Shown in pieces: positions 30,328 through 41,812 of a DNA stretch of 64,000 bases. Location: contig BQMJ01000010.1 of the NCBI GenBank assembly GCA_025991245.1, positions 62,001-126,000 of the forward strand, written 5' to 3'. The position numbers and the translations under genes are program-made. Origin of the DNA: Galdieria partita (Eukaryota > Rhodophyta > Bangiophyceae > Galdieriales > Galdieriaceae). Below the pieces are notes generated by a model, which saw only the letters and a list, made by a program, of their open reading frames with translations, was not told the DNA's origin and did not search any database. How positions within the stretch are numbered: the first letter of the stretch is position 1; every line of letters starts with the position of its first letter.

Positions 30328-31849
30328 CTATTTGCTACTCTTCGACGGCTTATTCTCACACTTGGAAGTTTTCTGATCCACACCCAACGAAAGCTTCGAA
30401 AACAGTTTAAACCGTTCCTGAAAGTTCAAACGTCGAAATTCTTCAAACATAGCTACAAACTCTCCTTCAGGAAGCTCTCCCTTATCTTTTAGTTTCTGCA
30501 AAGACTCTAATATTTTACCACTCCCCACATCTTCTACCTATGGAGGCCAACATATTGACGAAGTGGCACAAGGCTACCAACGAAACTTACCTGTGTTTTC
30601 AAACCTGAAATTTGATTTTCAACAACTGACCAAACGGTACATATTTCATCAATCCGCTTCTGAAGGGAACTTCTCTCTGTACTTAAGCTCCTGCAAAGTT
30701 TTTCTAAGCATTCACATTTTTCCTTTGCCTTTTGTTCATTCTTCTTAGCGGCTTCTAATTCTGATGTAAGAGTAGTAAGTTGAGAACAGGCTTCTTCATT
30801 CTGCTTCTTGAGGTCCCCATTCGTCTCTTTTAAACTGAGTGCAGTCTTGGATAACCTGTCGATAGTGTCTTCATACTTCTTAAAAACAGAAGAACTCTGT
30901 TCCAAGGCATCCTAGAAATACAATCAGCAACTCACATATCATTCCTATAAAGTTCGCACCTCGAATTGCGAACACTTCTTGTCATACTCTGCAAGTTTTG
31001 ATTGTAACGTATCTACAACTGAGAAGAATTCCTTCATTTGCGAATTATTTTCTTCTTTTTTCCTCTCAAACTCCTCCGTTGCTTCTCTCAACTTGGCCTT
31101 TGCTAATTCTACTTCCAACTCTTTCGCTCCAAGTTGAGTAGCAAAGTGTTCTTCTCGAAGGTCATATTTTTCCTGCAAAACGTGAAGAGCTTCTATCTTT
31201 TCTTCCAACTTCTGTTTATACATTTCTGCCTCTTTGGTTGAGTGATATTCAATTTTCGAGTTGATTTCTTCCATGGCTTCGTTGAACTTCTTGACTATCT
31301 CAGCTTGTCTTTCCTTTTCTTCCTTGAGGCGTCTTTCGCTTTCCTCCTAATAACAGAAATTATGGATTCACCAACATATACTGCAATCAACAACAACCAC
31401 TTACTGCCAATGTCTTGTTTTGCTTATTCAATTCTCTACTGAGGGTTTCTAACTTTTGTTTGGCAGCTTTCAATTTCTTCATCTCGAAGCAAATATCCTC
31501 CAGTTCCCTTTCCAATACGATGCTTTTTTGTCTCTCCCTACAGACGTCATATTCCAAGTTTTTACATTCTGCACACTTATTTAGATATTTCCATAGCAGG
31601 GTCTTCAATTTAGACTCGGGTGTAGTGTCTGTTGATTCTACCAGTGCTTTGCCTTCCTTTACAGCTGTCTTATATTTGTTTTCTGCAAGAGTTAGTTGAC
31701 CGTCACACTTTCGGTTGTGAATTCATACCTATTCTCTTATCCTCTTCCGTGTCCTGACTGCTTTCTAAGGTTGTTATACGTTCTGCCAATAATTCCTTAA
31801 ATTGGCTGGTTTCCAAGCCTCTCGTTTTGTCTTCTTCTGAAGCTGACAT
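30328..31849 (-). CDS. Taxilin-family coiled-coil protein
   Basis: Five exons on the minus strand: 31729-31849, 31405-31682, 30960-31346, 30591-30911 and 30328-30537, in phase, 438 residues. It is almost wholly coiled coil. Family signatures include the opening LKAAKQKLETLSRELNKQNK (taxilin LE.LCREL..QNK), YDLREEHFATQLGAKELEVE, and FEDALEQSSSVFKKYEDTID spanning a splice junction, which matches the taxilin F..tL.KSne.F..fK.EM block. Taxilins bind syntaxins and, in animals, the nascent polypeptide complex; they act in vesicle traffic. The C-terminal 30 residues are basic and unstructured. Confidence 0.82.
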
Positions 31850-31950
31850 ATAGTTTTACGTGACCAGAAAGTTTGACAATACAAAAAAGATGCAACGCTG
31901 ATAATATCTTTACGTCACACCCAACGATTTGGCATTCACACTTTAGAGAA

Positions 31951-32551
31951 ATGGGGAAACCGGACAACTCTGCTTCCGATCGTATTTTTAGTAATCGAGT
32001 CAAAGCAGCTTGTTGGGAAAAGGTTTGTTTGAATATTCGTTTTGTATTTCAGTTGCATACAGTGTACAGGCTCCTCCTGTTCCTGGTAGAGATCCTGATC
32101 GTTGGCGTCTAGATGCCTTTCGTAACCCGGTGTGCAAAAGATTGACTTCTTGTGAAGGTTGTCTTTGTCACGAATATGATCACATTATTCCGGTATGTAG
32201 TTGTTATTTTTAGTTCTTTTGATAAACTATTTCTATAGTATTCCCAAGGTGGTGCTTCTACTGTTGAAAACTGTCAAATACTGCAGACTCGAATCAATCG
32301 TTTAAAAGTCGGTATATCGTTTATTATTTCAAAGAAGACTTATTTTCTCATGAATACCAATATCTGCTACATGATAGGCTGATCGCCAACTGACAGCTGA
32401 CCAACTTGAATCGTTCAAGTGTGAGATTTCCTTTTCTGAGAGAGAGTTGGATCTTATTGAGATGGCGGTGTATGGAAATGTTCAACGAGATAATTTTAGG
32501 TGTCGCTGTAAGAGTTTTTTTGAAGTGTATAAAGATTCGATGAGTTCTTAA
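31951..32551 (+). CDS. Small HNH-domain protein
   Basis: Exons 31951-32022, 32070-32192, 32239-32307 and 32378-32551 give 145 residues. After MGKPDNSASDRIFSNRVKAA comes VCKRLTSCEGCLCHEYDHII followed across an intron by PYSQGGASTVENCQILQTRI: the D-H-I/V, N and second N/H of an HNH fold, with a C-x2-C pair beside it as in Zn-stabilised HNH domains. The end, ERELDLIEMAVYGNVQR, resembles uncharacterised plant HNH proteins. Catalytic activity is not known. The donor of intron 3 could instead be GTATATCG, five bases later, changing a few residues. Confidence 0.7.
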
Positions 32552-32655
32552 AGAGCGACGTATTCTTTTAGAAGACATTTCATTGTTGGATGGAAATGAT
32601 GATTGCCAATCATTATTGAGAAAAGTTTTGTGTTGGACCATCTCGTTTGGACGAC

Positions 32656-33957
32656 ATGAGATGGAATCCCATCGCGCAAGACACTGAAACCCATGCCAGA
32701 ACAGGACTTTTAAGTTATGAGTCGTCGTCGAATAGAATTGATTGTAAAACACCTCACTGTTTGCTAGTCACTTGTCGTGGTTCGTTGCCTCACGTGACCA
32801 ATGATTTATTATCCGAGTTTTCGTCTTTATGCTTACAATTGGATGTAAGTCGCACTTGAAGTCTTCTCTCTTTTTATTCTTATACCGTAGACTTGCGACT
32901 TTCTGTGGTTCAACTCCAACAGGAAACTCAAAGGCTCTCAAATATTGAAAGAGTTCGGTGGGGGTATCCAACAATACTGTCAGCTACAACCTCATCCTTT
33001 GTACTTGTCATTTATTTCGCAACAACAGTTAGAAAGGATAACCTACTCCGGTACGTTCACAAGTGTTGTCTATGTTGTTTGGATACCGATGTGTTTGATA
33101 GCCAAAAGGGAACAACTCAAGTGTTATCAAAGAGGCAATTGTATTACTTTTTCACAAAGCGATTACTTGGACTTTGTACAGACGTCAAGTTGTCATATGA
33201 TAGAATGTCCTTGTGTCTCAAGTGACGTGTTGGATTCCAGTCGAATGATACGCGATTGTGAACAGTCGACCCTATTACAAAGCCATTTTATCAAACAATG
33301 GAGGTTCGTATCATGATTGTTCTGTTTCATGTTACGAATCCTACTCAATTGTCTAGTCATCACTCATCTTTTGACCATTCCATCGCCATTGGAGTCGTTC
33401 AAGGTGGAATGGATATAGAACAAAGAAGACGACATGCAGTAACGATATCTCAACTAACAGGAATAGGAGGATTCTACATCGACGCCTTGCAATCTCGCAT
33501 GAAACTAGCGGAACAACAAAGATTGGCTCAAGCTTCCATTTCTCAGTTGCCGCCTTTATCTCTTCGCGTGATGAATGGCTCTTCTTCATTGGAACAAGTA
33601 ATAGGATTGGTAGCTTGTGGAGTCGATAGCTTTGTCTCTTCTTATCCTTATACGTTATCGATTCATGGCTATGCTTTGGATTTGCCTAATAAGAACAACT
33701 TGTGGAACGCGCAATACCGAAATGATACAAATCCCTTATCATTGCATTGTTCTTGTCTCGTTTGTAGGCAATATTCTCGAGCTTATTTGAACCATCTATT
33801 GAATGTTCATGAAATGTTAGCCATGACACTATTGATGATACACAATACTGCCCAATATATGGAGTTTTTTCATCAACTACAACGAGCTATCGAAACTAAA
33901 ACATTCCTATCCTTTCAAAAACAATTCTTGGCCAACAGAAGAAGCAACCATTCATGA
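32656..33957 (+). CDS. QTRT2: Queuine tRNA-ribosyltransferase accessory subunit 2
   Basis: QTRT2 pairs with QTRT1 to exchange guanine 34 for queuine in tRNAs with GUN anticodons. Exons 32656-32844, 32891-33303 and 33357-33957 give 400 residues. N-terminus: KTPHCLLVTCRGSLPHVTND. Middle: IAIGVVQGGMDIEQRRRHAV and ISQLTGIGGFYIDALQS, where the catalytic family has GGFAIGGLSVGE. C-terminus: the zinc site CSCLVCRQYSRAYLNHLL with the distal His in LLMIHN. The changed active-site block points to the accessory subunit rather than catalytic QTRT1. Its stop is 31 bp from the convergent VanZ-like gene. Confidence 0.85.
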
Positions 33958-33988
33958 GAATAACCCAAACGAAATAAAATGATAATCA

Positions 33989-34528
33989 TCATAGTGGTAA
34001 GTAGCTGTTCCAACTGTTGCGATAAGTGATGAACAGATGGACAAAAAATAGAACCAACATACTACAACAAGCACCCACAGCATTCATGACGGCATCCAAC
34101 AGAGATAATTGCCGACCAAAGTGACTTTGAAGTACTTCAACCAATAAACCTATCCATAGAATAATGATACATATCAACTTGAGACTCGATGTCTTACCTA
34201 TACTAGTCGTCACTAGTATGGAAAAGATAGCTCCTTGCCACCACCACCCACAAAAATAACGTAATCGAACGTGAGAAAGAATAGCAAACAATAAGAAACA
34301 CAAGAAACCATAAGCAACTGCGTGAAAACCCAAGTGATAGGTAGCTAGCCAATTGTTCCCATAGCGGAGACAAACGGTACGAAAACTACAAAGCGAAATA
34401 ACAAACAAAAGGAAAACGAAACAAAATAAATAGAAGAATAGCTGAATTCTCTTGGTACTTGCTTTCAAGCTTGTGGAACTGGAAACTTGATCCAAATCAT
34501 TGCGAAATGTATTCTTCATCACTGCCAT
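33989..34528 (-). CDS. VanZ-like membrane protein
   Basis: 179 residues from the ATG at 34528, or 176 from a second ATG three codons on. Four hydrophobic segments lie near residues 33-55, 70-92, 102-150 and 155-172. The pair [29 protein letters not shown] (shown here in full only as position, residues about 123-150) matches the VanZ pattern of Glu in helix 3, a GR, an invariant Asp and an Asn-x2-Gly. VanZ-type proteins are known from bacteria, where one gives low teicoplanin resistance, and from many eukaryotes with no known role. Its start is 28 bp from the start of the divergent mevalonate gene. Confidence 0.65.
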   Translation of the reverse strand: MAVMKNTFRNDLDQVSSSTSLKASTKRIQLFFYLFCFVFLLFVISLCSFRTVCLRYGNNWLATYHLGFHAVAYGFLCFLLFAILSHVRLRYFCGWWWQGAIFSILVTTSIGKTSSLKLICIIILWIGLLVEVLQSHFGRQLSLLDAVMNAVGACCSMLVLFFVHLFITYRNSWNSYLPL

Positions 34529-34556
34529 AAGATTAGAGCAAACTGTGGTCGAAAGA

Positions 34557-35886
34557 ATGAGTTTGGAAAATGAGTTGCTTTCGGTTACTTGTACAGCACC
34601 AGTGAATATAGCTCTGATAAAATATTGGGGGAAAAGAGACGAAGAAAAGATTCTGCCGTTGAATCCTTCTCTGAGTATAACTTTGGATGTAGATGACCTG
34701 AGAACAAAGACTACTGTAGTTGCATCAAAACACTTTGATAGAGATCGTCTTTGGCTCAACGGAAAGTAAGTTTTGGATGAACGGATATCTTTCTTGATAA
34801 CCTTGAATAGAGAACACGACATAAGTAGTAAACGAATGCAAACTTGTATCACAAAATTGCGTCAAGGTGCTGGTGACCTACGGAGTGATGATGGAACGCT
34901 CTTGATTGCAAAGGAAGAATGGAAACACTATCGATTTCATATTATATCAGAAAATAATTTTCCTACTGCTGCAGGATTGGCTTCAAGTGCCTCTGGTCTA
35001 GCTTGTTTTGGTGAGTATTAAAACTATCCTTGAAGGTATGATTAAATGATTGCTTTAGTGTATTCGATATCACAACTGTTGTGCTTCAAAGAGACATTTC
35101 CTGGTGAACTAACAACAATTGCTAGACAAGGTTCAGGAAGCGCTTGTAGAAGTTTGCTTGGCGGATTCGTCTTGTGGGAGTGTGGTATCGCTCCAGATGG
35201 AACAGATAGTATAGCCAAACAAATGGACACAGGAGACAAATGGAAGCACCTTAGAATTGTAATATTGATAGTAAATGATCAACAAAAGAAAACAAGTAGC
35301 ACGGCGGGAATGCAAACATCCGTACAGACAAGTGACTTGCTAAAGGTTTGTGAAAATAACGTAATTCAATACAATTCGACTCATCAAAGAAAAGTTTCGT
35401 TCAAAAGAAGTTGTACCTGTGCAACTCTCTCGTATGCGAGACGCTATTAAAGAAGAAGATTTTACAACGTTGGCAACAATAACAATGCAAGAAAGCAATC
35501 AGTTTCATGCTTGCTGCTTAGATACATTTCCTCCAATCTTTTATCTTACAGATGTTTCAAAAGAGATCATTCAGTTTGTGCATGATTACAATGCTAAGTG
35601 CGGTGGCACATTCGTTGCATACACTTTCGACGCCGGACCTAATGCAGTGTTACTGACGCAAGACGAGAATTTGGACAAGTTGGTAGCTTCTTTATATCAG
35701 AGATTTGGCTTCTTTCCAGTGACACGAGAAGGTGTAACGAGTTCCGTTTGCGAGAGTCCTCAAAGTGATCAAATCATTCGGTCCATTGTAACAAAGATTG
35801 GTGAAGGACCCCGAGTTCTTGCGAAATCGATAGATCATGAAGAATCCTTGGCTACGAAGGACGGGAAACCCAAGTTTACTATTTAG
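34557..35886 (+). CDS. MVD: Diphosphomevalonate decarboxylase
   Basis: Converts mevalonate 5-diphosphate to isopentenyl diphosphate, the last step of the mevalonate pathway. Exons 34557-34765, 34811-35010, 35059-35345 and 35395-35886 give 395 residues, the usual length. Motifs: [17 protein letters not shown] near the start, [10 protein letters not shown], the GHMP loop [56 protein letters not shown], and [11 protein letters not shown] with the catalytic Asp. No transit peptide is apparent. The first ATG is used because the next in-frame Met would remove the active-site loop. Confidence 0.93.
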
Positions 35887-37606
35887 AGCCTTTTCTTAAA
35901 GCAGTTTATTAAAGAAATAGTTCGTATTCTTAATTTCAGTTAAAACTGAATTAAAAAAAATAATTTTAGCGACAATGTAGGAATCTTCATGAACAGCTTC
36001 AGATATTATTCTCAGCCTCATTTACAGCCTCATTCATTCAAACGAATTTCTGCTAATATTAATTTCCCTATCGAATTTTTAAGTTGAACTTAATAAAATA
36101 AAAATCATTTTTTAAATTCTGGCGGTTATCAAAATTTTGAACTGATTTGAGCTTACAGAATCAACTGTTTTTTAAATTTTTGATGAAAACTGGTTCTCAA
36201 GGACTGAAAGAGATTTCCTCGGTTCAATTAACATTTTTATGATTGCTGGGAATTCTGACACTTTATACTTGATAGATTTCAATTGTGTTGTTTTTTTGAG
36301 TATTTTTTGCCTACATGGTTCATTGAAAAATTTCAAGTATGAGTACAATGTATTTTGTATTTCCCGTTAGTTGCTTTTTCCGTATCTCCATTGCGGTTTT
36401 CTTTCGTTTTTTACGTGAGGTTTGTGAGCTATTTTGATTCTATTCAAGTCGTATTTTTAAATTTATATTTATTAGGCTGCATAATGGCATAGTGTTATGA
36501 TATGAAAGATGCATTCTGTCTGTTACTGAAGCAGAAGGTGCTTACTTCGAGATAAGAATTTTCATTGTTTGTTACCTGAAGAGTTTGCCAAACATGCAAA
36601 CATGCTGTATCCGAATGTACAAAAGCAGTGTAAAGATATACTCTTACTTGATTCAATAAATAAATATATGCTCAAACAATGCTTTATACAGAACCTTGTT
36701 AGAAAGTAAAATTGCTTGCTCATTCCCTATGTAAAATGAATTCGTTAATCTGAGGGTGCAGAATTCCCACCAAAAACTTGTCTATTTCAAAATTCAAAAG
36801 TCTTTAGTTTATTTATTCCTTTTATGCAGATGCTGGTCCATGGGAAGTGTTGTTTTGTGATATGACACCTTCTACAACTGTATCACGGGCGGAGTGCAAC
36901 CTAAATAACGGTATATAAGAAATAAGAGTGAAGAGAAGCCTGAGTAGACGACACTCACGACAAAACTGTAAACTCTGCTAACTCTATCGTTGACTGAACA
37001 GTCAAGTCGACTTGACGTGATCTTTCAACAATATTCTCGAACAACTTTTCCGTTTGCAAGAAACTTTGTACCAAAGGGGATACACGAGCGAGGTTTTGGT
37101 GTGTTTCTTCTTCCTTTCTCATCTAAGTTTCCCAAAAATTCCAATGAGTCATCCAAGGGAAAGGACATGGCAAGTGGTAGTATTCAAACCCCTCGAATGT
37201 TTTGTTATGAGAAACATTCAAGATAAAAAGGAATCCTGATCAGAAATGTTGATATAACATTTATAAAAATGACATCATTTCATTGTCTTCGTAGAATAGC
37301 TGTTACCAGAGACGAACCAAGTTTTTTAGAAAATACAGCAAAATGGCATTTTTGGGTCCACGAATGGCTTTTTCTGGCAGAGAACGATACAAGAGTCTCC
37401 AACAGCTTTCTAGTATATGAAAGCATTTTCCAAGTATTCAAAAAATAAAAACACTAAACTTTAGATTCAGTAAAGATATTTTTCTAGAACGTCTGTTTCC
37501 AAGGTTTTGTCTTGCCTATTCATTCTCACCAGCATGAAGTATGCTATAGGAATCATGCAATGAGACATGGAAACCTCTATTGTTGTTTGTTGGGTGTTGT
37601 GTACGA
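35887..37606. other. Longest gene-poor stretch (about 1.7 kb)
   Basis: Strongly AT-rich with many A and T runs between MVD and the EamA gene. A TATATAA at 36912-36918 and a coding-like stretch 36993-37226 without ATG are the only notable points. A second short coding-like frame (GPWEVLFCDMTPSTTVSRAE) lies around 36835-36905. These could be exons of a small unrecognised gene, but no coherent model was found. No tRNA, snRNA or repeat family recognised. Confidence 0.4.
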
Positions 37607-38842
37607 ATGGTGTTTGTGATTCATTCCAACGTCAGTTTATGGAAACCATCGTTTTCGTGTTGTTGTAAAAGAAAATGGTTTTCCTCCTGTGTCAAGTTTT
37701 GGCTGATTGATCTATTTCATTTCAAGAGACAAGAAGAGTTGCATAAAAAATCAAGTGTCGTCCAAGTTTGGGTACTCAAGATGGGTCCAAAGGAAAACAA
37801 TAGACCAAACTATACTCAGTGGTTTTTGCCGTTGTGGAATCATCCGTTGTTGAGTTCTTTTCAAGGCTTGGACAGACGTTGGATTTTATTTTTAGTAACC
37901 ATTCTTCACGGTACGTTTAGTCCCAGTGTACGTATCCTATTTGATCTTCCTCATGCTCCGGATTCTGCGCTATTCAATACGCTTCGTCTATTACTTTCTT
38001 CATCGCTATATCTTCCTCTTCTTATTCGTTCCTTTGAGTCTATTGATATTTCTCATCGCAAGTCCTTTATTTCCTTATTCCAAGCTTCCCATTCTTGGCT
38101 TTTTGCTGGAATGGAACTTGGTGTATGGGTCTTTTTAGGTAACGTTTCCCAAGTCGTTGGGTTAGAGACCACATCTGCTTCAAGAGCAGCCTTTTTAGTG
38201 CAACTTCAAACCCTATTTGTACCCATTATTTCCAGTTGGTTTGGATATGTATCTAGTCGCAGCGATCGTTTTGCGTCTATTCTATCTATCCTAGGAGTAG
38301 CTATTCTTTCCTCTAGTAAATCTTATTCGTCTTCTAACCGTATTTCATTTTTGGGAGATGGCTTAGAAATAGCAGCTGCTGCATTCTTTTCTGTTTATGT
38401 TATTAGGTTAGGTCATCATGCTCGCCTATATTCATCTATTTCATTGTCAAGTATCAAAGTGATTACTCAAGCAATGTTGTCCATGATATGGTTGTTGTGG
38501 GATATTATTCAAACCCATCATCGCAATACGGAATGGCATACATGGCTCATGACCAGTTTTGAGTCTTTACAAAGTTTTTTCCATTCAGATGACAAGTGGA
38601 TATTTATTTGGGTTATATTATGGACGGGCATCATCATATCGTTTGTCAGTACTTTGTTACAAACGTTTGGACAACAACGAGTATCTTCCAGTGATGCTGC
38701 CATTATATATGCAACTCAACCTTTATGGGCTTGCATGTTTTCCTTTTTATTATTGCATGAAACCTTTCAAACAAGCGATTGGTTGGGTGGACTATTTATT
38801 TTAGGAGGTACATTTGTATCTGCCAAGAAACTTTTTGGATAA
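37607..38842 (+). CDS. EamA/drug-metabolite-type transporter, probably plastid
   Basis: Intronless, 411 residues from the first ATG. Residues 1-70 (MVFVIHSNVSLWKPSFSCCC) are basic and Ser/Cys-rich, like a transit peptide. Ten hydrophobic segments follow in two EamA repeats. Repeat 1 holds LRLLLSSSLYLPLLI and GLETTSASRAAFLVQLQTLF; repeat 2 ends with SSSDAAIIYATQPLWACMFS and GGLFILGGTFVSAKKL. The pair A(S/T)xA..L....P(L/I) in both repeats is typical of EamA proteins. Substrates in the family range from amino acids to sugar phosphates; none can be chosen here. Confidence 0.8.
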   Translation: MVFVIHSNVSLWKPSFSCCCKRKWFSSCVKFWLIDLFHFKRQEELHKKSSVVQVWVLKMGPKENNRPNYTQWFLPLWNHPLLSSFQGLDRRWILFLVTILHGTFSPSVRILFDLPHAPDSALFNTLRLLLSSSLYLPLLIRSFESIDISHRKSFISLFQASHSWLFAGMELGVWVFLGNVSQVVGLETTSASRAAFLVQLQTLFVPIISSWFGYVSSRSDRFASILSILGVAILSSSKSYSSSNRISFLGDGLEIAAAAFFSVYVIRLGHHARLYSSISLSSIKVITQAMLSMIWLLWDIIQTHHRNTEWHTWLMTSFESLQSFFHSDDKWIFIWVILWTGIIISFVSTLLQTFGQQRVSSSDAAIIYATQPLWACMFSFLLLHETFQTSDWLGGLFILGGTFVSAKKLFG

Positions 38843-38859
38843 AGAATTGTCAACTTTTC

Positions 38860-40578
38860 ATGATTCATGAAGAACAACTCTTGCTTGTGCACCCTTCTCG
38901 ACGTTCTCGGGTAAGTTTCTTTAGATAATATGATTTTCTATGAAACAGATTGTTTTTTTCTAGCGTTTTTGTGGGTCTTTGTTTTGGTTAATGGTTGTGA
39001 CCACTTTTGGTTGGGTTGGCCTCTTGTTGATATCAAGGCAACCTTTGTATTATCGTATCATTCCTCGTTTAAAGAGAACGAGCAATTCTTTAGGCTTTTT
39101 TCATATATCAGATATTCATATGGATCCTCTCTATCAACCTACTTGGAGTTTGGAACGAGGTTGGAGTTGTCGCCCTCCTTTAACGAACCTCACAAGTGCT
39201 AACAACAACTTGCGTCCTGTTTGGGAAAGTATTCATAATATATCAGAATTGGCTTATCCTTTTGGAAGAGTTGGTTGTGACTCTTCTATTTTTCTCGTAG
39301 AGTCCATGTTACAAGCTATGAAGAGAATTTGTTCCTTTCCTGCTTTTGTGCTATTTACTGGAGATTTGATAGGTAAGAGTATCATTCTATTTTCATCACC
39401 ATAGATAGATGAGAACATTTATCAATCCTAATAGCACATGAAACACCTCACGAGTTGTACAAGGAGACTATTCTTCGATGGTTGGATATGTATCGATACT
39501 ATTTTCCAAACACTTGTTGGATACCTGTTGTTGTAAGTTGTTTTCATTTGATGGAATAAGCGTATTTATATGGATTTAGGGCAATCAAGATATTTTCATT
39601 CCTAGTCATCATTTCAACTTGAGGAATATAGATGATATGGAACATTATGTAATCCAACAATTGGCACAATTAGAACAACTCTATTTTCAAAACACTAGTT
39701 ATTCCTTTCAAACTTTGGGTTGTCATAGTTATCATATGATGAATGATGAGTTGCGAGTGATTGTCTACAATTCATTATGGTTTACTCCTCGTTTCTGGTC
39801 CAGTGGCTTCCTATTGGAAAGGAATGATAGTCTATTGGAAGACGAAATCTGTTTATCTTTATCATCTTTATATTCTGTACGACAACAACAACTTTGGTTA
39901 CGAAAAGAGTTGTTGGATGCTCTAGGAAAGAAAGTTATTCTAGTTTCACATATTCCACCCGGTTGGAAATCCAATGAACAATACAACTGGTGTCCTTTAT
40001 TTGTGGATTGGTTTATATCTTTGATGAATGAATTGGCTACATTGAATAAGGATATGTTTTGGATTCAGTTGTATGGAGATCATACCAAAGATGAACTACG
40101 AGTGATGACACAAGATGTGAAGAGTCATCGAGTGATATCCACATTGTTGATTCATTCAGGACTTGGTAGTAAAAGAAGAATGGTACCGGGGAATCCTAGT
40201 TTTCGTTGGGTGGATATGGAAGAGAAGAAACCATATCATCATCATCCTTCACCTATCCAAGATTATTCAGTTTATATATTTCCATTACAACGAATGAATT
40301 GGGAATGGAAATGGTCTCTAAGAAAGAGGGATCAATCCATGATGATGAATGTCTCATGGAAATTGTATTATAGATGGAGTAAGTTGTATCAACTATCCAC
40401 TATCGATGCAAAGACTATGGCTCATTGGATTGAAAAACTGGATGACTTTGATGAATTGGAAAAATATGTGATTGCACAAACTTTGGGTATGATTGGAGTC
40501 GATGAATTGGAATGTACTCTTTGTGATATTTTATATATCGATCAATCATCTCATAGACAATGTTGTCAACTAGGATGA
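38860..40578 (+). CDS. Acid sphingomyelinase-like phosphodiesterase, active-site histidines altered
   Basis: Exons 38860-38910, 38964-39372, 39435-39532 and 39580-40578 give 518 residues. A signal anchor (SLFWLMVVTTFGWVGLLLI, residues 22-40) suggests lumenal location. Calcineurin-like motifs in order: FFHISDIHMDP (intact D-x-H), FTGDLIGAHETP (intact GD), GNQDIF where the family has GNH(D/E), VSHIPPGWKSNEQY (intact), and LYGDHTKDELRV where the family has FGHTHxDEF. The His of GNH and both His of GHTH are thus replaced or shifted. Membership of the ASM/SMPDL group is clear, activity is doubtful. The stop overlaps the convergent TBC gene by 13 bp. Confidence 0.8.
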
Positions 40579-41812
40579 TCTTGTTGTCGTTGTATTCTTT
40601 GTTGTGTTTCATGAATCAATTGAAATACTTGTGACTCATTCATATGACAGGATGTACTATAATGTTGTAATATGGAAATACATTGTTGAAAGGATGAACA
40701 AGATAACAATAATGACCTAGTCATATGGACAATCCTATTTCTTCCATCCATAGGGTGTACTTACTTGCAATGAATCATCATCACCACCATAAACCCTATC
40801 AACCATTTCCAACGTAATGAATCATTCGGAATACTTATCAAAACATCCCATATCTTGAACAACTCGGGCAACTCAAACTCTCTACAAAGACACAATTGCA
40901 ACCATCTTCTACCAAATAACAACCAATCGACTTGATAACGATTCAAATGCTGCCACAAAATGGGATCCCATTCTTTCAAAAGATGGTCTGCCTAGAAAAC
41001 TATCAACACCATATATATATCTTCTATAGGACAATGGGCTTACTTGAACCAATCGATCTTGTAAACAGGAAATATTTTGGTACAAACAAGACACAAATGA
41101 ATAGAAGAAACGTTCAAACGCTATAAACGCTTCTAAGAGAATAATAAGACCCATTGTTGTTCTACTCGTATCTATACTCACCTGCTTCTCTTTGCTTCTC
41201 TTCCCAAAATAAATGGCCATCTCCTAAATAGACATACACAAAAGGTGCAACCATTTCATTCATTCCTTGTATATACCCCAGTTGTGGATGTCGTTTGGCA
41301 AAAAGAAATAAAATACGATTCATAGAAGACTCTCGTTGACGAAAGAGATGCCAATCAGGATGCGTTCGAATAGTATCCATTTGAATTCTATTCAGCAAAC
41401 GTTGACTGGAAAAGTATTGTTGCCATATACTGTCATCAGAGGGGTTGAGAGGATGATCCATCCCATCGGAAATAGCTTCATCCTCACACAACCGTTCAGT
41501 TGGATATCTATCATACTCAGCAACCAAGTCCCAATAAGAGTCCAACGGAATAGAATCAAAATGACGTCGAATGCAACAACTCCATACCAAAGCACGTAGA
41601 CCAGCAACTTCAGGTATTCCATACTGTACAATATACAAAAAGACACAACTGGGATCCTGTTGTAACCTATCAAGTAGTTGGATGACTCTCTTTTGGATAG
41701 CAACAGGTTGATGAGAACAAAGACTGGATGAAATCTTGTTCCATTCTATAGCCATCGTTGGTCTCCAAACAACAACCTTCTCACGGTGGGTTGGATGGTC
41801 GATGATTTCCAT
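40566..41812 (-). CDS. TBC-domain Rab GTPase-activating protein (TBC1D13-like)
   Basis: Four exons on the minus strand: 41182-41812, 41044-41132, 40765-40991 and 40566-40716, in phase, 365 residues. TBC motifs: GIPEVAGLRALVWSCC, then RIQMDTIRTHPDWHLF with the arginine finger in the IxxDxxRT motif, and HPQLGYIQGMNEMVAPFVYV with the YxQ glutamine finger. Both catalytic residues are present, so a working GAP is likely. Later FIAFERFFYSFV and LPELFKIWDVLIS (the WD motif) complete the domain. An in-frame Met at 41755 is an alternative start. Confidence 0.88.

Noticed and set aside
33989-34852. Longer VanZ-like protein starting at 34852
   Set aside because: The extra 108 codons are antisense to the conserved start of MVD; the ATG at 34528 gives a normal VanZ-like length.
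36990-37226. 78-codon plus-strand frame in the long spacer
   Set aside because: It begins at TTG; the first ATG is far inside. Kept only as a note on the spacer.
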